DNA of 39,914 bases from Gemmatimonadota bacterium (GTDB lineage: Bacteria; Gemmatimonadota; Gemmatimonadetes; Longimicrobiales; Gaopeijiaceae). The notes beneath the pieces are model-generated. The model saw only the letters and a program-made list of their open reading frames with translations, did no database searches and was not told where the DNA came from. Positions 1 to 7,671 of the stretch are shown here, piece after piece; the stretch's first letter is position 1, and every line of letters starts with the position of its first letter. The stretch lies in contig JAOTVA010000016.1 of the NCBI GenBank assembly GCA_029863645.1, forward strand, positions 1-39,914, written 5' to 3'. Both the position numbers and the translations under genes were made by a program.

Positions 1-2363
1 ATCGGAAGGATGATCTCCGTGATGCCCGCCCGCACCGCACCGAGAACCTTCTCCTTGAGCCCGCCGATGGGCAGGACCCGTCCGGTCAACGTCAGCTCAC
101 CTGTCATGGCGACGTCACGCCTGACCTTCCGGCCCGACACCGCCGAGACGAGCGCCGTCGCCATGGTGATACCGGCTGACGGCCCGTCCTTGGGGATCGC
201 CCCGGCGGGCACGTGGATGTGGACCTCATGCCGTTCCAGTCCGTCCTCAGGAACGCCGAGCTGCTTCCAGTTCGCCTTCGCGTACGAAAGGGCTGCCCTG
301 CCCGACTCCTTCATGACATCGCCGAGCTGGCCGGTGAGCACGAGTCCACCCTCGCCAGGCATGATGCTGGCCTCGACGAACATGATGTCGCCGCCCATGG
401 GTGTGTAGAACATCCCGGTCGCCACACCGGCGGTATCCTCTTCGGCCATGCGCTCCGGGTGCACCCGGGGCCGGCCCAGCAAGTCACGCACGTCCTCCGA
501 GGTAGCGTCGATGGACTCGAGCTTCTCGCCGGCGATCCGCCTCGCGACCTTGCGGGCGAACTTGCCGACTTCGCGTTCGAGCTGCCGGACACCGGCCTCA
601 CGCGTGTAGTTCTGCACGATGTTGAGGATCGCCTCGTCCTGCATCTGGAGCTCGTCGTCGGTGAGGCCGTTCTCCTTTCGCTGACGTGGAAGGAGATATC
701 TCTTCGCGATCTCGAGCTTCTCAGCTTCGGTATATCCTGCGAAGTCCACCCTCTCCATGCGATCGAGCAGGGGTCCGGGGATGCGGTCCAAGTAGTTCGC
801 CGTCGCAATGAAGAGGACCTCGGACAGGTCGAACGGGATCCCCAGATAGTGATCGACAAACGTCGAGTTCTGAGCGGGATCTAGGACCTCCAGCAGGGCC
901 GAGCTCGGGTCCCCCTGGAACGAGACGCCGAGCTTGTCGACCTCGTCCAGCAAGAAGACTGGATTCTTGGACTTGGCTTGTCTCATCCCCTGAATGATCC
1001 GGCCTGGCATCGCACCGACGTAGGTCCGCCGGTGTCCGCGGATGTCGGCCTCGTCACGTGCGCCACCGAGCGAGATCCGTACGTACTTCCGGTCCAGTGA
1101 CCGTGCGATCGACTGCGCGATCGAGGTCTTCCCCACACCGGGAGGGCCCACGAACAGCAAGATCGGGCCGCGACCGGTGAACGCGTCTTCGTCAGCAACA
1201 GCGGGCTCCTCCGCCTTGTCCTCCTCACCCTCCTCTCCCTCGGAAGCGGCATCGGCCGCCACCTCGGGAGAACCCTCTGACTCGGCCGCGTCGGCCTCAG
1301 GGTCCTCGACAGTCGCACCGTTCTCAGCGCTTCTTTCAAGTTGCAGCTTCCGAACCGCGAGGAACTCTAAGACCCGGTCCTTCACGTCCTCTAGTCCGTG
1401 GTGGTCCTCGTCCAGGATCTCTTCGGCGCGCGCGAGATCGATCTTCTCCTCCGTGCGCTGCTGCCAAGGGAGCTCTGTCACCCACTCCAGGAACGTCCGG
1501 ATGACCTGGTATTCAGCGGACTGGGGGCTCGTGCGCTCCAAGCGCCGCAGCTCGCGGTCGACCTCCGAGGCCTGTTCTTCGGAGAGCTTCAGTTCCGCGA
1601 TGCGCTTGCGCATCTCCTCCACGTCATCGCGCTCCTCCTCTTCGCCCAGCTCCTTCTGAATCGCTTTGAGCTGTTCTCGCAGCAGCATCTCGCGCTGACG
1701 CTCGCCGAGTTCCGACTGGACTTTCGCCTGGATGTCTTCCTGCGCATCCATGCGGGCGAGCTCCCGCTCGACGGAGACGAGGCACTCGCGCATGCGCTCC
1801 TCGTCGTTGAGCAGTTCGAGCAATCGCTGCTTCTCGGCGGTCTCCAGCTCCAGGTAGAAGGCGACCAGGTCGGAGAACGGTCCGGGAGCGTCCACGCCCT
1901 GGATGAGCTGGTTCAAGGCCTCCGCCGGCACACCGCGCCGGGTGCCAAGCTCGGCCGCGCGGTCACGGAGCTCCCTATCGAGCGCCTGAAACGCCGGATC
2001 GGCTGGGTCCTGGGGCTCCTGGCGCTCCATCTCGAGTACCACCGCATGGAGCATCGACTCTCCCTCGCTGTCATATGAGAGAGCCTGCGCCCTACCCTCG
2101 CCCTGGACGAGCAGTTGCACGCCGCCGCGTACCCGGTGCGTCTGAATGATGCGCACAATAGTCCCGATCTTGTACAGATACTCGGGGGCAGGGTCGTCCA
2201 CGTTCTCCCGCTGCGCGACCGCGAAGAGGCGTCGATCTCCGTCCAGCGCCTCCTGTACTGCTTCTACCGTACCTGGTCGGCCGGCCGAGATCGGCACCGC
2301 CACGCCCGGGTACACGACCGTATCACGAAGCGGCAAGACGGGAAGGGTGAATCGTTCTGCCAT
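1..2363 (-). CDS. lon: ATP-dependent protease Lon (LonA type), 3' end cut by window
   Basis: Cytosolic AAA+ serine protease that unfolds and degrades damaged and regulatory proteins. The start ATG at 2363 gives MAERFTLPVLPLRDTVVYPG, the usual Lon substrate-binding N-terminus, with a GGAGAG about 12 bases upstream. A coiled helical region follows, then Walker A GPPGVGKTS near residue 405, Walker B FLLDEVDKLG near 470, sensor and lid, and the protease domain. The catalytic Ser lies in DGPSAG (about residue 728) and the Lys in GGLKEK (about 768). About 787 residues are visible and only the last few tens are missing. An odd feature is an acidic, low-complexity stretch of about 50 residues just before the Walker A strand (about 1180-1335), where most LonA proteins have a short link. 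The gene is divergent from the hydrolase at 2544. Confidence 0.97.
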   Translation of the reverse strand, partial: MAERFTLPVLPLRDTVVYPGVAVPISAGRPGTVEAVQEALDGDRRLFAVAQRENVDDPAPEYLYKIGTIVRIIQTHRVRGGVQLLVQGEGRAQALSYDSEGESMLHAVVLEMERQEPQDPADPAFQALDRELRDRAAELGTRRGVPAEALNQLIQGVDAPGPFSDLVAFYLELETAEKQRLLELLNDEERMRECLVSVERELARMDAQEDIQAKVQSELGERQREMLLREQLKAIQKELGEEEERDDVEEMRKRIAELKLSEEQASEVDRELRRLERTSPQSAEYQVIRTFLEWVTELPWQQRTEEKIDLARAEEILDEDHHGLEDVKDRVLEFLAVRKLQLERSAENGATVEDPEADAAESEGSPEVAADAASEGEEGEEDKAEEPAVADEDAFTGRGPILLFVGPPGVGKTSIAQSIARSLDRKYVRISLGGARDEADIRGHRRTYVGAMPGRIIQGMRQAKSKNPVFLLDEVDKLGVSFQGDPSSALLEVLDPAQNSTFVDHYLGIPFDLSEVLFIATANYLDRIPGPLLDRMERVDFAGYTEAEKLEIAKRYLLPRQRKENGLTDDELQMQDEAILNIVQNYTREAGVRQLEREVGKFARKVARRIAGEKLESIDATSEDVRDLLGRPRVHPERMAEEDTAGVATGMFYTPMGGDIMFVEASIMPGEGGLVLTGQLGDVMKESGRAALSYAKANWKQLGVPEDGLERHEVHIHVPAGAIPKDGPSAGITMATALVSAVSGRKVRRDVAMTGELTLTGRVLPIGGLKEKVLGAVRAGITEIILP

Positions 2364-2415
2364 GCGTCTGCGCTCTCTCCATTGGAAGGACTACCGGGCC
2401 TTGCAGGATCCTTGC

Positions 2416-2431
2416 CACCCCAGAAGGGGTG
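2416..2431. other. Small perfect hairpin in the lon upstream region
   Basis: CACCCC, an AGAA loop and GGGGTG form a perfect 6-bp stem in the 180-base divergent gap between lon and the 2544 hydrolase. On the lon transcript it would lie about 53-68 bases before the start codon. No CIRCE-type inverted repeat is visible. A regulatory role is possible but unproven. I see no convincing promoter elsewhere in this gap. Confidence 0.3.
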
Positions 2432-2543
2432 TTTCCTGCCAATCTGGCGCGCCCCTCGCTATCTATTGCGCCACTTTTTCGCTTTCGGCGTGGTAGTTAG
2501 GTTGGCACCTCCCCTCTGCTCGCGCCACCTGCCGGGTTCCTGA

Positions 2544-3167
2544 ATGGGCGATCTACTCGACGGCATCACGTGGTTCCGCGGCTCGTCCGTCCGAATCCGA
2601 CGGAACGGTGTGGAGGTCCACGTAGACCCCCTCGGTCTCAACGAGGCCTCGCAGGCGGATCTGGTGCTTCTCACGCACCCCCATTACGACAACTTCTCCG
2701 AGGATGACATCGAGCGGGTCCGGGGTCCGGAGACCGTGCTCGTGGCCCCGTCATCGATGAAGAAGCTGCTGGCCGACGCGGACCACTTCATGCGCCCTGG
2801 AGACATGCTTCAGTTGGATGGCTTCGACGTACTGGCTGTCCCGGCACACAACGTCGACAAGAAATTCCACACCCAGGACAACGGTTGGCTCGGGTACGTC
2901 TTCACAATCGAGGGGACCACGTACTATCACGCGGGCGACACGGACTTCCTGCCCGCCATGTTCGGCATCAGGTGTGATGTGGCGTTCCTCCCCTGTGGGG
3001 GTCACTACACGATGGGCGTGGACGATGCGGCGAAGGCCGCTGAAGCGTGCGGGGCACAGCTGATCGTGCCGATCCACTGGGGCGAGCCACACGGCACCCT
3101 GGAGGACGTGGAGCGGCTCGCCGAGATCTTCCCTCACGAAGTCGGGATCTTGGAGCGCGAAGGCTGA
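2544..3167 (+). CDS. Metallo-beta-lactamase-fold metal-dependent hydrolase (UlaG/UPF0173-like)
   Basis: A 207-residue cytosolic protein without signal peptide. It has the shape of the UlaG/UPF0173 branch of the metallo-beta-lactamase fold: an early strand-rich part (ITWFRGSSVRI, VHVDP), a metal motif THPHYDNFS near residues 43-51, HNVDKKFH, HAGDTDF near 131-137 and a late PIHWGE. The first motif is HxHxDN, where many relatives have HxHxDH, so one metal ligand may differ. The substrate cannot be named; relatives act on phosphodiester or lactone-type bonds. The stop overlaps or abuts the downstream Nudix gene, which suggests translational coupling. Confidence 0.8.
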   Translation: MGDLLDGITWFRGSSVRIRRNGVEVHVDPLGLNEASQADLVLLTHPHYDNFSEDDIERVRGPETVLVAPSSMKKLLADADHFMRPGDMLQLDGFDVLAVPAHNVDKKFHTQDNGWLGYVFTIEGTTYYHAGDTDFLPAMFGIRCDVAFLPCGGHYTMGVDDAAKAAEACGAQLIVPIHWGEPHGTLEDVERLAEIFPHEVGILEREG

Positions 3168-3901
3168 CAGACCCGGTCACGCCCGTTCCCGCGGCCACCA
3201 TCGTACTCATGCGCGACGCCGAGGCGGGCCTCGAGGTCCTTCTACTGCGGCGCAATCGCCACGCCGGATTCGTGCCGAGGATGTACGTGTTTCCGGGGGG
3301 ACGAGTCGACGACTCGGACAGCGATCCGGCCACCCTCGCGCATCTCGACCACCTGAGTTCGGCGACCGCAGCGCAGAGGCTCGATCTCACGAATGCGAAC
3401 CCGCCGGCGATCGCCTACTACCTGGCAGCCCTCCGTGAGGCATTCGAGGAGACTGGGATTCTCGTGGCCGCCCTTGAGAACGGATCCTTCCCACCGACGG
3501 CGTCGGAGGACCCAGCTGTCGACCGAATCAGGGACGAGCTGATGGAGGACCGCATCGGTTTCGCTGATGCTTTGGCTCACCTGGACTGCCGTGTTTCGGG
3601 AGACCGCCTGCTCTACTTCGCTCACTGGATCACGCCGAGACGGGAGCCGCGCCGCTTCGACGCCCGTTTCTTCGCGGCTCGTGTCGCGGCGGACAGCACG
3701 CCCATCGTAGATCCGCGGGAAATGACGGATGCCCTATGGATCACACCCACCCTGGCGCTCGAACGGCACGCCCGCAGTGATCTGCCCATGATCCTGCCGA
3801 CCGTGCACACGTTGGGGAGGCTCTGTGACTTCGGAACCTCCGAGGAAGCGCTCGAGGCGCTGGCGCGCGACACCGTGGTGACCATCCTTCCGGACGACTA
3901 G
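3164..3901 (+). CDS. Nudix hydrolase, NUDT19/CoA-pyrophosphatase-like
   Basis: A cytosolic Nudix enzyme expected to cleave a nucleoside-diphosphate-linked compound. It begins with the beta strand AATIVLMRD, then EVLLLRR, MYVFPGGRVDD, and later LREAFEETGIL, a complete REUXEExGU Nudix helix. About 45 residues separate the FPGG strand from that helix, as in the NUDT19/RP2 branch, where the Nudix box is interrupted. The start is uncertain. CTG at 3164 overlaps the previous stop as CTGA and would give TDPVTPVPAATIV. GTG at 3047 would need a 120-base overlap, and ATG at 3209 would remove the first strand. The product is about 245 residues. A CoA-derivative substrate is a guess from the family shape. 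Confidence 0.85.
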   Translation: MTDPVTPVPAATIVLMRDAEAGLEVLLLRRNRHAGFVPRMYVFPGGRVDDSDSDPATLAHLDHLSSATAAQRLDLTNANPPAIAYYLAALREAFEETGILVAALENGSFPPTASEDPAVDRIRDELMEDRIGFADALAHLDCRVSGDRLLYFAHWITPRREPRRFDARFFAARVAADSTPIVDPREMTDALWITPTLALERHARSDLPMILPTVHTLGRLCDFGTSEEALEALARDTVVTILPDD

Positions 3902-3992
3902 GGGCACATGATGCTTTGCTGGCACGCCTCGAACGCCCACATTGGCGGCGTGGCCCCGGACCGAGCAGGGCCCACGAACCGCCGGTGAAGCC

Positions 3993-5753
3993 ATGAAGCG
4001 ACACACGTTTTCCATCGTTCTGCTGGCCGCTCTCGGCCTCACGCAGACCGGTGCGGCTCAGGTCGCCGACAACGCACCGCTCGAGATCTACCACGGCTTC
4101 ACGCTGATCGACGGAACAGGCGCCCCCCCCATAGAGGACGCGGCGATCAGCGTGCGAGGGAACGGCATCGTGACCGTGGGAAGCCGTCGCGAGCTGCTGT
4201 CGGGACCGTCGGCTCCAAGGGACGCCATCGTAATCAACCTGGGCGGTGGGTACGTCATTCCTGGGCTCATCGATGCGCACGTCCACCTGAGCACGTCGCC
4301 GGACCGACCCAACGCGGAGGCCGAGCTGCATCGCCTCCTCTATGCCGGAGTCACGGCGGTGCGGGACATGGCCGGTGACGCCCGTGCGCTCGCGTCATTG
4401 GCCCGCGACTCGCGTCTCGGGGAGATCGTCGCTCCGGATATCTACTTCTCCGCCGTCATGGCCGGTGCGTCCTTCATGTCGGACCCCCGTCCCCAAGCCT
4501 CCACGGTCGGGGAGACCGCAGGCGAGGTCCCCTGGATGCAGGCGATATCACCCCAGACCGACATCGTCACCGCCGTGGCCCGCGCGAAAGGCACCTCCGC
4601 CACGGGCGTGAAGATCTACGCCAACTTGGGCGCGGCCGACGTCGTGCGGATCACCGAGGAGGCGCACCGGCAAGGCATGAAGGTGTGGGCGCACAGCATG
4701 GTATTTCCGGCTCGTCCCATGGACGTCGTGCAAGCCGGCGCGGATGTGATCTCACACGCCTGCTACCTGGCATGGGAGGCGATGGCCGACGTACCCGCCA
4801 TGTACGACCACAACGTGGTTCCCCAGTACGGAGCCTTCAACGCCGCGTCGCAAGTCTTCACGGAGCTCTTCCAGGCAATGCGAGCGGCCGGCACGATCCT
4901 CGACGCAACACTCGCCACGTACACGCGTTCCGCCGCCGATCGCTCTCGCGACGCGCAGTGCGATCCGGACTTCGCAGGGGCGCTCGTCCAGCGGGCGAGC
5001 GCGGAGGGCATCCCGATCGCCGCCGGGAGTGACTTCACCACGCCGCCCGACGACCCGTTCCCCGCCCTCTACGCGGAGCTCGAGGCCCTCGTCACGCATG
5101 GGGGGCTGACGCCGATGCAGGCCATCGTGGCCGGGACGAGCGCCGCGGCCGAGGCGATCGGCATCGAGGCGACGGCGGGGACGCTCGCTCACGGCAGGCC
5201 CGTCAACTTCGTCTTTCTACGTGACAATCCGCTCGAGGACATCACCGCGCTGCGCTCGGTCGGGACCGTGTGGAAGAACGCAGTCCGCTACGATCGCGAT
5301 GGGTATAGGCCGCGCTTCCGTTCCGACACGGATGTCGTTCGCCAGCCTTCGCCGGGTGCCGACTCGCCCACGGAGCTTCTCGATGCCTGGCTCACGATGT
5401 GGGGGCGGTACGATCTCGACCGCGTGCGCGACCTCTTCCTGAACGCCGACGCGCTGACGTATTTCCCGTCCGATGAGGAGGGCCTGATCACCGGCATCGA
5501 TGCCGTTGTGGCGTATCACCAAGAACTGGGCTTCGCTTCTGGGGGCTTCGAGCCCGAGGGCGAGCTCTGGCTCGAGGACGTCACGGTCGCAGACCTGGGC
5601 GAGAGCGCGGTGATCGGGGCGGTGTGGTACTTCGGCAACCGCGTGAACCGCGCGGGTGCGGGACGCGGACCTTTGACGATGGTCCTCACGCGCACCTCAT
5701 CCGGGCTCCGGATCTCCCACCTGCACTTCGGGAACTACGCCCCCGAGGCTTGA
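3993..5753 (+). CDS. Secreted amidohydrolase with C-terminal NTF2/SnoaL-like domain
   Basis: A 586-residue exported metal-dependent hydrolase. The ATG at 3993, after a GGTGAAG, gives a clean signal peptide (MKRHTFSIVLLAALGLTQTG, cleavage near AAQ). The amidohydrolase core shows IPGLIDAHVHL (metal His about residues 96-98), a candidate carboxylated Lys in GVKIYANL (about 207), VWAHSM and ISHACYL metal His, and the metal Asp in AGSDFTTP (about 346). The core resembles the imidazolonepropionase/prolidase-like group. From about residue 459 to the end lies a second domain (LLDAWLTMWGRYDLDRVRDL, ADALTYFPSDEEG, VWYFGNR) with the pattern of DUF4440/SnoaL NTF2-like folds. The substrate is unknown; peptide, amide or lactone hydrolysis in the periplasm are options. 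Confidence 0.88.
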   Translation: MKRHTFSIVLLAALGLTQTGAAQVADNAPLEIYHGFTLIDGTGAPPIEDAAISVRGNGIVTVGSRRELLSGPSAPRDAIVINLGGGYVIPGLIDAHVHLSTSPDRPNAEAELHRLLYAGVTAVRDMAGDARALASLARDSRLGEIVAPDIYFSAVMAGASFMSDPRPQASTVGETAGEVPWMQAISPQTDIVTAVARAKGTSATGVKIYANLGAADVVRITEEAHRQGMKVWAHSMVFPARPMDVVQAGADVISHACYLAWEAMADVPAMYDHNVVPQYGAFNAASQVFTELFQAMRAAGTILDATLATYTRSAADRSRDAQCDPDFAGALVQRASAEGIPIAAGSDFTTPPDDPFPALYAELEALVTHGGLTPMQAIVAGTSAAAEAIGIEATAGTLAHGRPVNFVFLRDNPLEDITALRSVGTVWKNAVRYDRDGYRPRFRSDTDVVRQPSPGADSPTELLDAWLTMWGRYDLDRVRDLFLNADALTYFPSDEEGLITGIDAVVAYHQELGFASGGFEPEGELWLEDVTVADLGESAVIGAVWYFGNRVNRAGAGRGPLTMVLTRTSSGLRISHLHFGNYAPEA

Positions 5754-5770
5754 GCCCAACCGGGCCGCCG

Positions 5771-6598
5771 ATGCTTCAGAGACTCAAGGCACAGTGGGTG
5801 CGCAACAGGGTCCGCGCGCGCGGCGGCCGGCCCGTCAGAGGGTACGTCGAATATCAGGACGTCACACCCGAGCTGCGCGAATCAGGCGTTAGAGTCGAGC
5901 CGTACCACGTTCCGAGGGAGGACTTCGACGGTTATGTCGACAAGGCCGGGTACGCGTCCCTCTCGTACTACGACCACGGGCGCATTCCAGCCGCTCTAGA
6001 GAAGTACCTGGAGCACTACGTGTCGCTGCGCATGCTCGACCCGAGGCCGGGCCAGGTCTTGATCGACATCGCGAGCATGAACTCGCCGTTCTCCGAGATC
6101 GCGGCAGACTTGTACGACCTCGAGACGTACCGTCAGGACATCATGTACCCCGAGGGCATGCAGGGCCGCACGATCGGTGGCGACGCCGCGAGCATGCCGA
6201 TCCCCGATGGCTTCGCTGACCACCTCGTGATGCACTGCTCGTTCGAGCACTTCGAAGGCGACTCCGATAGCCGCTTCATCAGAGAGGCCGAACGCGTGCT
6301 GAAGCCTGGGGGTCGGCTCTGCATCCTGCCGCTGTATACGACGTCGAGCTACGCGATTCAGACCCACCCGAGGGGGCTGAAGCGCCAGCATCTGGAGTTC
6401 GAGCCGGGCGACACCGTCTACGTGTCGGACGAGTGGGGGCCTCCCCACCAGAGGTACTACGACGCCGGAGCGTTCATGCGCCGGGTGGTATCCCACCTCA
6501 GGCGACTCGACCTCACGATCTACCGCGTGACCAACCTGGAGGAGTTCGGAAGCGACTGCTATCTCCGCTTTGCAGCCGTGTTCCAGAAGCCCGACTAA
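5771..6598 (+). CDS. SAM-dependent methyltransferase-like protein (class I fold)
   Basis: A 275-residue protein starting at ATG 5771, 17 bases after the amidohydrolase stop. The second half reads like a class I methyltransferase: VLIDIASMNSPFSEIA in the motif I position (about residues 95-110), GGDAASMPIPDGFADHLVMH for motifs II-III, then EAERVLKPGGRLCILPLY, typical of Methyltransf_11. Motif I lacks the usual DxGxGxG glycines. The N-terminal 90 residues (VRGYVEYQDVTPELRESG) are unlike common methyltransferase leaders. The substrate is unknown. A role in sugar or lipid modification is possible, but nothing nearby supports one. Confidence 0.75.
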   Translation: MLQRLKAQWVRNRVRARGGRPVRGYVEYQDVTPELRESGVRVEPYHVPREDFDGYVDKAGYASLSYYDHGRIPAALEKYLEHYVSLRMLDPRPGQVLIDIASMNSPFSEIAADLYDLETYRQDIMYPEGMQGRTIGGDAASMPIPDGFADHLVMHCSFEHFEGDSDSRFIREAERVLKPGGRLCILPLYTTSSYAIQTHPRGLKRQHLEFEPGDTVYVSDEWGPPHQRYYDAGAFMRRVVSHLRRLDLTIYRVTNLEEFGSDCYLRFAAVFQKPD

Positions 6599-6710
6599 GA
6601 GTCGAAGTCCGGCTATCGGGGATCGGCGGGTGCAAGGAAGGGCCCTGACCGGGCGCCCAGCGGGCGTTACCTTGGCCGCGACCGAGAAAGAATACGCACC
6701 GGAGGACTGA

Positions 6711-7598
6711 ATGACCCCCAGCCGTGAGACCGAGCGAGCGCCTAGGCTCGTCGCCTTCGTCGTCTTGTTCGGGTTGGTATTGTCGAGCTGCGATTCCCCC
6801 ACGCTGATTCGGGGCGCGGCAATCAAGACGTACCTGGCAGGAGTCACGATCGAGACCGTGCGTGGGCAGCTCAATTCGAGCCCACCGCCGCCTCCGGGCG
6901 CGGGTCCGAGCGTGACCGTGCCGACGAATGCGCAAACCATCACCGGCGGAAGCTCTGCGCTCGACATGGTGGGCTCGGGACCGTTCCAGATGGTCGCGGT
7001 CTTCGTGCAGGGCGTCGACGGCCACTACCTCGTACCGCTCCCTACCGACTTCACCACGGCACGCGCCATCATCACGATCGGTGGGCTACCTCCGGTCCTC
7101 GACTTCGACGTCGTCTTCGCTATCGCGGGGGCTAACGGGATCTTCGGGCCCTACAGCTCCATGACGGTGAACGCCATCGAAGCGGCGGGCGGCGACATTC
7201 AGGTCAGCGTGACCTGGGACACGCCAGCCGACGTGGATCTACATGTCGTGGAACCAGGCGGCGCGGAGATCTACTACGGGAATACCACGTCCGGCTCGGG
7301 CGGAGAGCTCGACATCGACGCCAACGCGGCGTGCTCGACCTCCAGCCTCACCCAAGAGAACGTCGGGTGGGCGCCAGGGACCGCGCCGACCGGCACATAC
7401 ATCGTGCGCGTCGACTACTGGGACGCGTGTGGTGCCCTAGAGACCGACTACATCGTGACGGTCAGCCTCAGGCCTGGCGTGCCCGCGGTACCAGGCCTCC
7501 CCGGGAGCGGCATCCAGATCTTCACCGGCACGTTCACCGGGCCCGGCGATCAGGGCGGCGCAGGCTCCGGCACGTTGATTACGAACTTCGTGTTCTGA
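6711..7598 (+). CDS. Lipoprotein with DUF2135/YfaP-like beta domain
   Basis: A 295-residue probable lipoprotein. After a basic leader and hydrophobic stretch, the lipobox LVLSSC places the lipid-bearing Cys at about residue 27. A proline-rich spacer (SSPPPPPGAGP) follows near residues 55-65, then beta-rich sequence. Near residues 163-205 the text VSVTWDTPADVDLHVVEPGG and IYYGNTTSGSGGELDIDANA matches the DUF2135/YfaP pattern, in which Asp residues line a probable divalent-metal or surface site. A Gly-rich end follows. The protein is likely displayed in the periplasm or on the cell surface. The start at 6711 has GGAGG just upstream. Its function is unknown. Confidence 0.8.
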   Translation: MTPSRETERAPRLVAFVVLFGLVLSSCDSPTLIRGAAIKTYLAGVTIETVRGQLNSSPPPPPGAGPSVTVPTNAQTITGGSSALDMVGSGPFQMVAVFVQGVDGHYLVPLPTDFTTARAIITIGGLPPVLDFDVVFAIAGANGIFGPYSSMTVNAIEAAGGDIQVSVTWDTPADVDLHVVEPGGAEIYYGNTTSGSGGELDIDANAACSTSSLTQENVGWAPGTAPTGTYIVRVDYWDACGALETDYIVTVSLRPGVPAVPGLPGSGIQIFTGTFTGPGDQGGAGSGTLITNFVF

Positions 7599-7605
7599 CG
7601 AGGCC

Positions 7606-7638
7606 GCGGGGGCCGGGCGATTCCGCCCGGCCCCCCGC
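7606..7638. terminator. GC-rich hairpin between convergent genes, likely bidirectional terminator
   Basis: A 14-bp stem (left arm 7606-7619, loop ATTC, right arm 7624-7638 with one bulged C) lies in the 73-base gap between the convergent lipoprotein gene and ETF-QO gene. There is no T-run, so it would be a non-canonical intrinsic terminator or a transcript-end stabiliser. Its placement just after one stop codon and before the opposing one supports the role. Confidence 0.65.
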
Positions 7639-7671
7639 GATGCTGACCGGGTTTCGTCATGTGTAGCGACC

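Noticed and set aside
3047-3163. Longer GTG start for the Nudix gene
   Set aside because: It would overlap the previous gene by 120 bases and adds an Arg-rich leader that is a frame shadow of that gene.
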